This document shows, piece after piece, positions 10,479-23,056 of a DNA stretch of 64,000 nucleotides (its first letter is position 1; every line of letters begins with the position of its first letter). The notes beneath the pieces were generated by a model. That model saw only the letters and a list, made by a program, of their open reading frames with translations, was not told where the DNA came from and did not search any database. The stretch is from Psychrobacter sp. JCM 18901 (lineage in GTDB: Bacteria; Pseudomonadota; Gammaproteobacteria; Pseudomonadales; Moraxellaceae): contig NZ_BAWH01000005.1 in the NCBI RefSeq assembly GCF_000586435.1, positions 1 to 64,000 on the forward strand. The letters are read 5' to 3'. Made by a program: the position numbers and the translations under genes.

Positions 10479-11053
10479 ATGCGCTTAAGAGACGGCTGGA
10501 TTTAATTCTTGAACGTATAGAGAGCTCAAAATTCTTAAAAAACGATGGTTTGGGTAACGAGATTGGTTTTTGGATCTTCGATTATCCAGCAAAGTATGAA
10601 TTGGTGGTACGAGACCACCTTGAGCATATTACTGAAAAGTTAGATAAGCGTGATTATCGTTTTGTTCATCTAAATATATTTACAGTGCTTATTGATATGC
10701 TTGAAGATCGCGGCTTATTTGAACGTGCCTGCTTACGTGAACAGCAAGTGGGTGTTGATAGTTTACGTAAAACGCTAGCAGGGCCACTTAGCCAAGATAA
10801 GGTGGCTAAATTTATTGCCAATAAATATCAACCCTCTGAGCTGGATTTTGTATTGTTATCAGGCTTAGGAAGCGCATGGCCTTTGGTTAGAGGTCATGAG
10901 CTGCTTAGCGCATTACAAGATATCATGGGTAGTACCCCATTGGTTTTGTTTTATCCTGGTGAATACAGCGGAAGAGATTTATATCCTTTTGGCATGATTG
11001 AATCCAAAAACTACTATCGCGCTTTTAAATTAGTGTCTGAAAGTGGCAAATAA
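10475..11053 (+). CDS. brxB: BREX protein BrxB (DUF1788)
   Basis: About 192 residues, DUF1788 family, intact. The start is ATG 10475, overlapping the brxA stop; an upstream GTG at 10466 in frame is less likely. Family landmarks are GFWIFDYPAKYELVVR near the N-terminus, FIANKYQPSELDFVLLSGLGSAWPLVRGHELL in two blocks, and PLVLFYPGEYSGRDL. BrxB is needed for BREX methylation and defence in studied systems and is thought to act with BrxC, PglX and PglZ. A 40-bp gap leads to brxC. Confidence 0.92.
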   Translation: MNALKRRLDLILERIESSKFLKNDGLGNEIGFWIFDYPAKYELVVRDHLEHITEKLDKRDYRFVHLNIFTVLIDMLEDRGLFERACLREQQVGVDSLRKTLAGPLSQDKVAKFIANKYQPSELDFVLLSGLGSAWPLVRGHELLSALQDIMGSTPLVLFYPGEYSGRDLYPFGMIESKNYYRAFKLVSESGK

Positions 11054-11093
11054 AATTTATCAATGATAAGAAATAAAATAGAGAGCCTACTAG

Positions 11094-14000
11094 ATGAATA
11101 TTGAACAGATTTTTTTCAAAACAGCTGACTCGTGATATCAATGGCGTTGTCAAAGCTGAGCAAAAAGATAACGACAGTATCTATGTTGAGCTAGATGAGT
11201 ACGTCATAACGCAAGAGCTTAATAGGCATTTTCGAGCGTTTTTTTCCGCTTATGCGCCTTCTGTAGATCATAGTGGTTCTGCTATGTCTGGAAAAGTCGG
11301 GGTTTGGATTTCTGGGTTCTTTGGCTCTGGTAAGTCACATTTTCTAAAAATATTGTCATACTTATTAGAAAATAAGTCAGTAGAGAAAGATGGTGAAGGC
11401 CGGCAAGCCTTTGATTTTTTTAAGGACAAGATTACAGATACTGCTTTATTAGCAGATATTAAAAAGTCTGTTAGCAAAGATACCGATGTTATCTTGTTCA
11501 ATATTGATTCAAGAGCGAACACCGAAGATCGTGAGAATGCTATTCTTAAAGTATTCTTAAAAGTATTCAACGAGCGTGTGGGTTACTGTGCTGACTTTCC
11601 TCATATTGCACATCTAGAACGCGAGCTTGATAAGCGTGACCAATACGATTCATTTAAGGCCAAGTTCGCTGAGTTAACCTTATCTACGTGGGAAGAAGAG
11701 CGTGATGCTTATGACTTTTACCGCGATGAGCTATCAGAAGCTTTGGCTCATGCCAGCGATCAGTCCAAAGAGTCTGCTAAACACTGGTACAGCAAATAGA
11801 GAATAACTTCCCACTCGATATCCAAAATTTTTGTAAGTGGGTAAATGACTACCTAGATAGTAGTGGCGACCGCAATTTATTATTTATGGTCGATGAAGTG
11901 GGGCAGTTTATTGGTAAAAACACCCAAATGATGCTTAAGCTGCAGACTATTACTGAAGACTTAGGGACGTACTGTGGTGGTCGTGCTTGGGTAGTTGTTA
12001 CATCACAGGCAGATATTGACGCTGCTATTGGCGGGATGAGCAAAGGTGATGGTCAAGACTTCTCTAAGATTCAAGGTCGCTTTAATACTCGTCTGCAGTT
12101 GTCTAGTTCGAACACCTCTGAGGTTATCCAAAAGCGTCTGTTATCTAAAACAGATAAGGCTCATGAGCAGCTCACAGATATATTCGCTGAAAAAGGCGAT
12201 ATCCTACGCAATCAGTTAACTTTCGATAAGACAACCACAGCTGATCTAAAAGGCTATACCGATAGCTTATCCTTTGTAGATAACTATCCCTTTGTCCCTT
12301 ATCACTATAATTTGGTTCAAAAGGTCTTTGAATCTATTAGGGTTAAAGGGGCAAGTGGTAAGAATCTGGCCATGGGTGAACGCTCTTTACTAGATGCGTT
12401 TCAATCTGCAGCAAAGCAGATGAAGAATAATGAGCTTGATGTGCTCGTTCCTTTTCATAGTTTCTACGCACCTATTGAGAGTTTTCTAGAACCAGCAATC
12501 AAGCGTACTATTGATCAAGCCTGTGACTCAGAATCACTGACTAAGTTTGATCAAAATATCTTAAAAACTTTATTTCTGATTCGTTATGTCGATGTGGTCA
12601 AAAGCACTTTAGATAACCTCGTAACCCTATCAATTGATCGTATCGATGCTGATAAAATTAAGTTACGTAAGCAAATTGAAGATAGCTTAAATAGGTTAGA
12701 AAAACAGCTGCTAATCGCACGCAATAATGATGTATTTATATTTTTGACTAATGAAGAAAAAGAGATTGAAAACGAGATCCGTCAAACAGATTTTGAGATG
12801 TCTGAGGTATCGAATAAACTTTCGACTATTGTATTTAATGACATTCTTAAGAACAACCGAACCTACCGTTATCCTATAAATAAACAAGACTTTATGGTTA
12901 GCCGATTTTGTAATGGTCATCCTAAAGATGGTACAACCCTTGAAGATTTAGTCATCAAAGTCGTATCGCCACTAGATAGCCATTACGACAGCTTCTCTCA
13001 TGAGCAGGCATGTATTGAGCATAGTCTGAAAGATAATGGCTCTGTACTAATCAAGTTAGATGAAGACCAGCGTCTATGGGATGATCTGACGGTATTTATA
13101 AAGACGGATCGCTTCTTAAAACAAAATTCAGGACAGCGGCCAGAGCAAGAGCACCTACTGCGTGAAAAGCAAATGGAGAACATGGCACGTGAAAAACGCT
13201 TAAAGGTGGGTTTTGAAGCATTATTTGCAGAAGCTAGTGTCTATGCTATCGGTACTAAGATGCCAAAAAAATCAGTGACACCAAGCGTTATCGTTGAAGA
13301 GTCCTATAAGTACATCGTTGAAAATACTTTTGCCAAACTAAACTTGCTAAATGTGACACCAGGTGAAGTGCTGCCTGAGCTACAGAAAGTATTAGTAGCA
13401 GATAATGTCGCCCAGCTAGGACTTGACCTTCAAGCAGATGAGTGCAACCCAGACGCCACTCGCGAAGTAGAGCAGTATGTTTCGTTCAGAATAGAGCGCA
13501 ATGAGCCAGTTTATTTAAGTGATATCGTGACTCACTTTGGCAAACGTCCTTATGGCTGGCCTGTCAATGAGATACTACTGTTAGTCGCACGGCTTGGATT
13601 GGCAGGTAAGCTTGCGTTTAGTCTGCAAGGTAGCGATTTAGCACTTAATAGAGCGTATGAGCCGTTTAATAGTGTACGTAAGCGTGGCGACATACGAGTT
13701 AATAAAATTCGTCAGGTTAATGATAGTCAGGTTAAAAAAAGCCTCTAATTTGGTGAAAGAACTATTTTCCAAGACCTTTATTGGCTCTGGTGAAAAAGAG
13801 CTGTATGAACTCATAAAACAAGCATTAGAAAACTGGAATGAAGCGTTAAAATCTTTTCGCACAAAATCGCAAACAGGACATTTTCCTGGTAAGCCACAGA
13901 TTAATGATGGGTTGGTATTGGTAGCGGGCATACTAGAAAAAAAATCGAGCTTTGAATTTATTGAGCGATTTTTGCAAGATGCCGATGCATTGGAATCGTT

Positions 14001-14766
14001 TGTTGAAAAATTTGAAGACCTCGATGACTTTTATGATAGTCAGTTTCACATATGGCAGTCCCTCTCTACTGCATTGAATGAGAGCTTTAAGGCGAATTTG
14101 CACGCGCTTGAAAAAAGATCCGCAAGCATCAAAGGCTCTACAAGAGCTCAAAAGCATTTATGACATGCCAGCGCCTTACGGTCAAATGCGCCGTATCAGC
14201 CACTCATTGAGCAGGTTAATAAGATTAACTTGGCTTTGGTAGAAAACAAGCGCGCTCACGCTCTTATTAGAGTGGATGAGCGCATTGAGCGTATTAACCA
14301 AGCGCTAGCAGAAGCATCGGCACCTGCGGATATTAGTAATAAAGCGCTGCGTCCCCTGCAGTTATGTCGAGAGCGCATAGAGAAGACTAACTCTATTCCG
14401 CAGATTTTCAGCGAACAGTCGGAAGCTGGAGATCATGAGGAAAATGCAAATGAGTTATTAAATGACTTTATCGAACAGCAACGTAAGCAGGTCGAAAATG
14501 AGCAGCGTCAGCGTGCTCTTGAGTATGAAAGACAACAGGCAGAAGCCGAAAAAGCAGGTAAGACTGTACCGCAGTCTGTACCTAAGCCCGTTATCCCTGC
14601 TCCAGTCGCCAAGCGTACCGTTACGATTGATCCTAAAAATGTCATGAAGCACTCAATATTGGGCGACTTTATCGAAAGCACTGCCGAAGTAGATGATTAT
14701 CTATACGCGTTAAGAGAGCAGCTAATAGCTGCGGTAAAATCTGGTGATCGAGTACGGATTAAATAA
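11094..14766 (+). CDS. brxC: BREX ATPase BrxC (five frameshifts)
   Basis: About 1,223 residues when repaired, the normal BrxC length. The start is ATG 11094 (MNIEQIFSKQLTRDINGVVKA after dropping one T from T7 at 11110-11116). Further shifts: a G missing at 11786-11787, one A too many at 13734-13740 and again at 14111-14116, and a C missing near 14200. Walker A is GFFGSGKSH (about 74-82), followed by ILFNIDSRAN; Walker B is LLFMVDEVGQF (about 260). The long helical C-terminus includes a Q/E-rich coiled coil (about 1,120-1,180). BrxC is the large ATPase that with BrxB, PglX and PglZ forms the BREX core. The uncorrected sequence would give only fragments. Confidence 0.93.
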
Positions 14767-14794
14767 TAACTCATAATATAGATTGAGAATAGAT

Positions 14795-16576
14795 ATGTAT
14801 CAAGCTGGTGGAACGATAAGAAAACTGCTAGATAAAGTTGCTGACGGGGAGTATTTATTACCTGCCATTCAACGTGAGTTGTATGGCAGCCTGAGCAGAT
14901 TTGTATGCTTTTCGATAGCTTGTTGCAAGAGTACCCGTTTGGAACTTTTCTATTTTGGAAGATAAAGTCTGAGAATCGTGGTAAGTATCAGTTTTATAAG
15001 TTTATGCAGTACTATCATGAACGAGATAACCCGCATTGTGAAAGTATCACAAACTTACCAGAAAGAGAATTTGTCGCTGTATTAGATGGGCAACAGCGAA
15101 TCACTGCATTGAATATCGGGCTTCGAGGTTCTTATGCTTGGAAACTCAATGGCAAGTGGTGGAGTAATAATGATGCTTTTCCGGTGCGCAAGCTGTATCT
15201 GAATCTACTAGCAGAGCCAAAACTTGAAACTGAATCCAAGTATGACTTTCAGTTCCTCACTGAGGATAAGGCTAGTCAGGAACAGCAAGGAGATTATTGG
15301 TTTAGGGTGGGTCGTATCATGGAGGAGGAAGAAGATTCGCTAATTGATGAAGTCGCGGATGATACTTCATTATCTCCTGAGCAAAAGAAACAAGCTCGCT
15401 CAACACTGCGCCACCTATATCGGACTATTCATGATAAGGATAAAATTTCTTTTTATGAAGAAAGCGATCAAAGTCTGGAGCGCGTACTGAATATTTTTAT
15501 CAGAATGAACAGTGGTGGTACTACACTGTCTTATTCTGACTTACTGCTTTCAATTGCTGTAGCACAGTGGGGCACTTTGAACGCTCGCGATGAAATCCAT
15601 TTCTTAGTAGATGAGATGAAGCGTATAGGCGATGGCTTCAATGTATCTAAGGATTTAGTATTGAAAGCAGGGTTGATGCTATCAGATATAGGTAGTGTTG
15701 GATTCAAAGTTGAGAACTTTATCAAAGACAACATGGCTGTCCTAGAGCAGAATTGGAAGTCAATACGTGAAGCTCTATTGCTAACAATGCAGCTACTGGC
15801 AAGTTTTGGCTTCAATGGACAAAATCTAAGAGCAACTAGTGCTATATTGCCGATAGCGTATTACTTGTATCATCGTAATCTAACGATGTCTTATCTTACG
15901 CGTTCTGAATATGCGGAAGATAGAGAGAATATTCGCAACTGGCTGATCCGATCACTGCTTAAAGCTTCCGGCATTTGGGGAAGCGGATTAGACACATTGC
16001 TTACTGCAATTCGATCTGATATTAAACAATTTGGTAATGACGGATTCCCTTTAGAAAAAAATTGAAGTAACTATGATGCAGAGGGGTAAGTCGCTACGGT
16101 TTGACCCTGAAGAGATCAGCGAGATTGCTCAGCTTGATTATGGCAATCCTAGAACATTTGCCTTGCTAACTCTACTTTTCCCGGGCTTTGATTTTTCACG
16201 ACATTTTCATGTCGACCACATCTATCCTAAGGGACTATTTACCAAAAATAAACTCAGTAAGGCAGGCGTGCCAGCTGAACTACAAGAAGAACTTATTGGA
16301 GCGTCCAATAAGCTACCAAATCTACAGCTGCTTGAAGGCTCAATGAATAATCAGAAACGACAGAAAATGCCACATGAGTGGTATACCCAGCAATGGCCAG
16401 ATACTCATGCTAGGACTGCTCATTTGCAATCTCAAGCAATCTCATCATTGCCTGAAGAGCTCATAGAGTTTATGGCGTTCTACAATGAGCGCCATCAAAC
16501 GCTACTAGCACGTATCAAAATAGCACTAAGCTCGACTCAGAGCATGACAGATAGCACTATCAATATTGAAGTATAA
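14795..16576 (+). CDS. brxU: GmrSD-type type IV restriction nuclease, BrxU-like (two frameshifts)
   Basis: About 593 residues with an N-terminal DUF262 domain and a C-terminal DUF1524/HNH domain. DUF262 motifs: YLLPAIQREFVWQPEQI (about 23-39, across the first shift), VLDGQQRITAL (about 95-105) and FIRMNSGGTTLSYSDLL. HNH motif: HFHVDHIYPKGLF (about 470) with LPNLQLLEGSMNNQKRQ. The shifts are a T missing at 14879-14880 and one A too many at 16055-16061. In a characterised plasmid BREX locus, BrxU occupies the same place between brxC and pglX and cleaves phage DNA with modified cytosines. Position and domains support the call; substrate specificity is inferred. Confidence 0.8.
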
Positions 16577-16599
16577 GAAGCTGAGGCACAAGAGTCACT

Positions 16600-19500
16600 A
16601 TGAATACCAGTAATATAAAAAAATATGCGCCAAAAGCCCGCCGTGAGTTTATGGAGCAGTCGCCAAACGTCTAAATAGCTTTGGTATCTCGCAAACCGAA
16701 GCAAAAGGCAGTACAGCAGGCGAGCTAAACATCGCAGAAGCCATCGTGCAAGGCTCTGTGCTACAAATTAATGGCAATAACTTCGACAGTGCTTTAGCTG
16801 AGCCTAGACGACGCTTGGTGGCACTCAGCGAGCAGATGGGCTTTGAGCAACTGGTAGAGCAAGGCGCTTATACTTGGTTTAACCGCTTATGCGCGATTCG
16901 TTATATGGAGATTCATGATTATCTTGGTCATGGCTTTCGCGTATTGTCGCATCCAGACAATCCTACAGGATTTGAGATTATCGATCATGCTGTGGATGCT
17001 GCTGACGAGTTAGCGTTAGACCGTGACTATATTATTGAGTTAAAGCTGGCAGGTAATAAAGACGAGACGTTATATCGGCGGCTTTTGCTAAAGCAGTGTC
17101 ATAAGCTGCATGAAGCCATGCCGTTTTTGTTTGAAGCCTTAGATGATGCGACTGAGCTGCTATTACCAGATAATCTTACTCGTACCGATTCGATACTGCG
17201 CGGCTTGGTCGATGGTATTCCTGAAGAGGATTGGGAACAGGTCGAGGTGATTGGTTGGCTGTATCAGTTCTATATCTCTGAGAAAAAAAGACGAGGTCAT
17301 GGGCAAGGTAGTCAAAAGCGAAGATATCCCAGCCGCCACTCAGCTATTCACGCCCAATTGGATTGTAAAGTACTTGGTACAAAACTCAGTCGGCCGTCAG
17401 TGGCTACAGACCTATCCTGAGTCAGCGATTAAAGCTCAGATGGAACACTATATCGAGCCTGCCGAGCAATCATCCAAGGTCAATGAGCAACTGCAAGCGA
17501 TGACTCCTGATAGTATCGATCCTGAGAGTATCAAGGTACTCGATCCAGCGGTAGGGTCGGGCCATATATTGATCGAAGCTTATAACGTGTTAAAGGCAAT
17601 CTATGAAGAGCGCGGCTTTCGCTCTCGTGAGATACCACAGAAGATACTAGAGAATAATCTATATGGTCTAGATATCGATGATCGAGCGGCTCAGTTATCA
17701 GGATTTGCACTGATGATGCTGGCACGTGCTGATGATAAGCGTATCTTTACCCGTCATGTCAGTCTCAATGTACTGGCACTACAAGAAGGCAATCATATCA
17801 ACTTGCCAGCAGTGTGGCGTGAGTTGAATTTGTCTGGTGGTTGGGATAATGGCACATCCCAAGATATGTTCGCGGATGAGACGCAAGATCTTAGCTCGTT
17901 TGAGGCGGACAATCGCTATCAGTTATTGCAGCGTACAGTTGCGCGTTTTAGTCAGGCGAAGACGTTTGGTTCGCTGATTGAGGTGCCAGCGGATGAGTAT
18001 AATGACTTAAAAGAGATGCATGAGACTTTGATTGAGCTAGCGGAGTCTGGAGATTCATTTCAACGACCTGCCGCTAAGCAATTGAGTGAAACTATCCATC
18101 AGGCGCTTATATTGTCCATTCGTTATGATGCTGTAATTGCTAATCCACCGTATATGGGTGGCAAAGGAATGAATAGCGAGCTAAAAAAGTTTGCTAAGAA
18201 AAAGTATCCACATAGCAAGTCAGATCTATTTGCGATGTTTATGGAGCGTGGTTTTTCACTACTTACCGAACATGGATTCAATGCACAAATAAATATGCAG
18301 TCTTGGATGTTTCTATCAAGCTATGAAAAACTGAGAGAGAGTTTACTGGCAGAGCGTACAATTATTACTATGGCACATTTAGGTGCAAGAGCGTTTAGTC
18401 AAATTAGTGGGGAGATTGTTCAAACGACTGCTTGGATTATTAGAAATAAAAGTATCCAAAGCTATCAGCCGACTTTTTACCGATTACTAGATGGAAATGA
18501 AGAAGATAAGAAGCAAGCATTATTACATCGAAAATTCCAGTATGAACATCTCATTCAAGAGGAGTTTAAAAAAATTCCAGGGAGTCCTTTCGTATACTGG
18601 CAAGAACAGAAATTCTATAATATATATGATGAATCTAAACAATTAACAGAATTCTTCGAACCTAGAGTAGGTCTCGACACAGGTAATAATGATGAATTTA
18701 TTAGATTTTGGCATGAAGTTAATTTTTCAGAAATAAAGTTTTTTGCCACATCTAAACAAGATGTCTTTTCTTCTGGAGGTAAATATGTTCCTCATACGAA
18801 AGGCGGTGAATTTCGGAAATGGTATGGGAACTTTGATTGGGTTATTAAATTTGATGAGGATTCTTATTCCAAGCTGTCTAAGAGTGGTAACAACCTTCCT
18901 TCAAGGAAATTTTATTTTCTGGAAGGTGCATCTTGGTCAAGAATTGGTACATCAGGGTTTTCACTAAGATATAACGATGTTGGGTTTGTTTTTAATTCAG
19001 CATGTCCAACTGTTTTCAGTGAAAAAGGAGATTCAATTGAGATTCCACTTGCTCTTCTAAATAGTAGTCTTAGTGATCATTTTTTGGGTGCAATAAGTCC
19101 AACTATTAACTATCAAGCAGGAGAAGTTAGGAAGTTCCCTTATATAGTTGCAGACTATAGTTGCATTATAAGCTTAGTTAGTAAGGCAATTGAGATCAGC
19201 AAAAAAAGATTGGGATTTGTTTGAGTCTTCCTGGGATTTTAGGAGAAGTTATTTAATTTCTATGGAAAAATCAAGTATAAAACTATCTTTGTATGAGTTT
19301 GAAAAGCAGTGTGTATATTTAACTGATAGTCTCAGATCGATAGAAGATTCTATAGATGAGAAATTATGTGAAATCTATGACATACAGCATAATATAATAA
19401 GAAAGTCAGCTTTCCCTACAATTTTATCTAATTCCCAATATCGTTTTGGTAAGGGCACTAATGAGTTACAACTAGAATTTAAGTTTAAATCTATGGCTGT

Positions 19501-20286
19501 AGTTGAGTTACTATCCTACTCAATTGGTTGCATGCTAGGTCGTTACTCACTAGATCGTGAAGGTTTAGTCTATGCAAATTCAGGCAATGAAGGTTTTGAT
19601 GAGTTAGTCGCTGAGGGCGCTTACAAAAGCTTCCCCGCTGACCAGAACGCTATCATTCCATTGACCGATCAAGAGTGGTTTAAAGACGATGCCACCGACC
19701 GTTTGCGTGAGTTTGTACAAGTTGTATGGGGTTCTGAGCATCTGCAAGAGAACTTAGACTTTATCGCTGAGTCGCTATGCTTGCATGCCATCAAACCGCT
19801 CGCTAAAAAAAAGGGCAGTCCGAATCCGCGCTTGAAACCATACGTCGCTACCTATCGACCCAATTCTATAAAGACCATCTAAAGACTTATAAAAAGCGCC
19901 CGATATACTGGTATTTAGCTCAGGTAAAAACAAGGCTTTTGAGTGCCTAGTGTACTTGCATCGCTATAATGAAGGCACCTTGTCACGTATGCGTACAGAG
20001 TATGTCACGCCGCTACTGGGTAAGTATGACGCCTATGCCGAACAGCTAGATAAGCAAATAGACAATGCCGACTCTACCAGTGATGCCAACCGCTTCAAAA
20101 AAAGAGCTTGCCGCTTTAGTGAAGCAACAGGTCGAATTGCGCGAGTTCGATGACAAGCTCAAGCACTATGCAGACATGCGCATCTCCTTAGACTTAGATG
20201 ATGGCGTAAAAGTAAACTATGGCAAGTTTGGTGATCTGCTCTCTGATGTGAAGTCCATCACTGGATCAGCGCCGGAGGTTATCTGA
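16600..20286 (+). CDS. pglX: BREX-1 adenine-specific DNA methyltransferase PglX (several frameshifts)
   Basis: About 1,229 residues when repaired. The start is ATG 16600 (MNTSNIKKYAPKARREFME). Near residue 19 one G is missing (16651-16656); other shifts are A7 at 17283-17289, 19201-19207 and 20097-20103 (one too many), A8 at 19805-19812 (one too few), and a T missing near 19912. Methylase motifs: VLDPAVGSGHILIEAY (about 310) and the catalytic ANPPYMGG (about 513). Also typical are YTWFNRLCAIRYME, KRPIYW(LFSSGK) and the end HYADMRISLDLDDGVKVNYGKF. PglX makes the N6-adenine mark that protects host DNA and directs BREX; its target site cannot be read from sequence. pglZ overlaps its stop (TGATG). 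Confidence 0.93.
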
Positions 20287-22952
20287 TGCAGGCTAGTGAA
20301 CTCATTCAAGGTATCGTTGCCAAGTTCAAAGACAACAGAATCGTATTTTGGCACGATCCTGACCAAAGTTTTATAGAAGAGTTGGATAGTCTCAATGACC
20401 CTTTGACCGCTGCCATTAACGCTAATGCTGATAACGTTGATAGTGATGAGAGCTTCTCAACAGAGGTAACGGTTCTAAATATGGCTGATGAATCCGTATT
20501 GGCCACCAAAAAGCGTATTGAAATAGATGAGCCTAAAAGACGATTTTTGCTTTATTTTCCGGAAGTAGAATCTGAGCCTGAGCGTGATTGGCTGCTTGAT
20601 ATACGCCTGTATAGTGAGCAGTTTTTTGCAGATCATAGCTCGATGCTACTCAATGAACTTGGCATTACTAACATGGCGCTGCGCTCATATATTCAAAACC
20701 GCCAAAAATTCTTTGCCAATAAGCAGCGCTTAGCAGGATTGAAAAAAACGAGTAGCAGACAATGACGATGCGCTGACTCTTGATCGTAAGATGATCGCTG
20801 TAGTTGTTAAGTCTGACTCAAGCCATCTGTCTGATATTTTATTTAGCTTGTTAAAAGAGTATGCAAGCCACTTAGAGGATGATACAAATGGATTGCCTTT
20901 ATGGGAGCAATTGACCAAGTTTGATTTGGTCGATGCACTCTGGATAGAGCTTGATAAAAATTATGGCTACGTCACAGAACAGCCGTCATTTTCAGACTTT
21001 GTATTGAAGTTATTTTGCACGGATTTCTGGACTCAGACAGAAGGCATCGAGCGTGACTGGCTCGCTAATAATGTCTTAAGAGGCAATGCAGGTCGAGCCA
21101 CTGCACTGGCATTTATGGTCAGCTGGCGTGATAGTCGTACGTATTGCCCAGATTATGAGGTTGTATCTCATCAATTGGGCCAGCAACTTGATATCAGTGC
21201 TAAAAGCAGCCAGTATCGTCCTATTGAGCTGGTTCGATGCGAAACCTTTAAGACGGTTGAGCAAAATATCATTCGCGGCTTGGTAGAAACGCTACTAGAC
21301 AGCAGCATAACACTCGATAGAGTTGAGTTTGACAGTATTGTCTCAACTAGGCTGGCAAGCCATTGGAGCTTGTCTAATTCTGCTTATACTAGCTCTTACC
21401 AAGCGTTACGTAGTGCAGAAATGCTGATTTATCTTCGTCACACGTATGTTGATGGTTTTCATTTTGATAGTGCCAAATCGATGTATGATGCCTACGTCAG
21501 TGATATTTACCAGTTTGATCAAGCCTATCGCTTATTCAATGAGCATGTGCTTATCTCGCTAAGCATCGGTTCTGATATGCTCAGACGGCTAGATGAAGAG
21601 ATCGAGAGTATATATACCAACTGGTATCTCTATGAGTTAGGACTGGCTTGGGATCATCATTTAGATCATGAGCAACTATTAGATAAATGGCAGATAACAG
21701 ACGTCCCAAATCAGTACAACTTTTATAGTAATGAAGTGCAAGCACGATTGAACACCACTCAGCTACAACGAGCCTTTGTCATCATCTCTGATGCTTTGCG
21801 TTATGAGGTGGCATCTGAATTATGGTCAATTATTAATAATGAAAAACGTTTCAAGGCCAGTATCTCAACACAGTTAGGTGTATTACCGAGCTATACTCAG
21901 CTAGGTATGGCGGCACTGTTGCCTCATGACTCTCTGAGCTATCAGCCCGAAAAGGTAAATCTGTCTATGTTGATGGCGTCTCATCAGCAGGTTTAGATAA
22001 CCGAAATAAAATCTTGAATAAAGTGGACGGTATGGCAGTAAGTGCCAAAGAGCTTATGAGCTGGAGTAATCAAGAGGGTCGCGATAAAATCCGTGCTGCA
22101 AGAGTCGTTTATATTTATCATGACACGATTGATGCTATTGGCGATAGCGCGTCAACTGAAGAAAAGACCTTTGAAGCTTGCCGCAGTACCATTGACGAGT
22201 TAAAAAACTTAGTAGGTCGCATCATCAATCGTCTGAATGGCAGCCACGTCGTAGTAACTGCTGACCATGGGTTTCTCTTCCAACAAAAAGATCTTGTTGC
22301 CGATAACAAGACCAAGCTAACCACAAAACCTAGTGGCGTCATGGAGGCCAAAAAGCGTTACGTGATTGGTGATGACTTGCCATCAGACGACGCTTATTGG
22401 AAAGGATCTATCAGCAATACAGCCAACGGCTTAATTGATTCGTCGAACCAGACCGAGTTTTTAATACCAAAAGCCAGCCAAAGATTTCATTTTGTTAGTG
22501 GTGCAAAATTCGTTCATGGTGGTGCGATGCTGCAAGAGATATGTGTGCCTATTATCCATATTCGAGAGCTAGATAAGGAGCAGGCGACTAAGTTTGAGAA
22601 TCAGCCAGTGGGTGTCGTTGTGGCAAACCAGCCAATTAAACTAGTCAGTAATATCGATAAGATCAAATTTATTCAAACGGATGCGGTAGGTGAGCAATTT
22701 GTCTCTCGTCAGATTAATGTGTTCATTGTAGATAGTGATGGTAAAGAAATCTCTAGTAGAGAGACGATAAATTTTGACAGTAATAGCAAGATTATGGATG
22801 AGCGTACTCGCGAAGCTAGGCTTAGCTTAATCGGATCACAGTTTGACCGCAATGCGCAATATACCCTGATATTAGAAGATGCTAAAACACAGATTAACTA
22901 TAGTCAGTATAGTGTGACAATTGACTTGGCTCATTTGGATGATTTTTTCTGA
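20286..22952 (+). CDS. pglZ: BREX-1 phosphatase-fold protein PglZ (two frameshifts)
   Basis: About 888 residues when repaired, of the alkaline-phosphatase superfamily. The start ATG overlaps the pglX stop. Shifts: A7 at 20742-20748 (one too many), after AGLKK, and a missing A near 21957, before VYVDGVSSAG. Metal-site motifs of the superfamily: VIISDALRYEVASELW (about 498) and SHVVVTADHGFLFQQ (about 652). VVYIYHDTIDAIGD and EEKTFEACR are typical of PglZ. It works with PglX and BrxC in BREX. It is the last recognisable BREX gene; the usual brxL does not follow. Confidence 0.93.
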
Positions 22953-23056
22953 GGATAGATAAAATGGTACTGTTTTAATAGATTTAGACAATTCAATTGT
23001 GATACATTGATTTACTTTTGTTTGGCTATCTAATCTACTAAAGGTAATTAAAAAAA

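Noticed and set aside
11110..20103. Programmed frameshifting at A7/T7 in the BREX genes
   Set aside because: The same fault affects unrelated genes across the window and includes missing G, T and C; no common slippery site or structure is needed to explain it.
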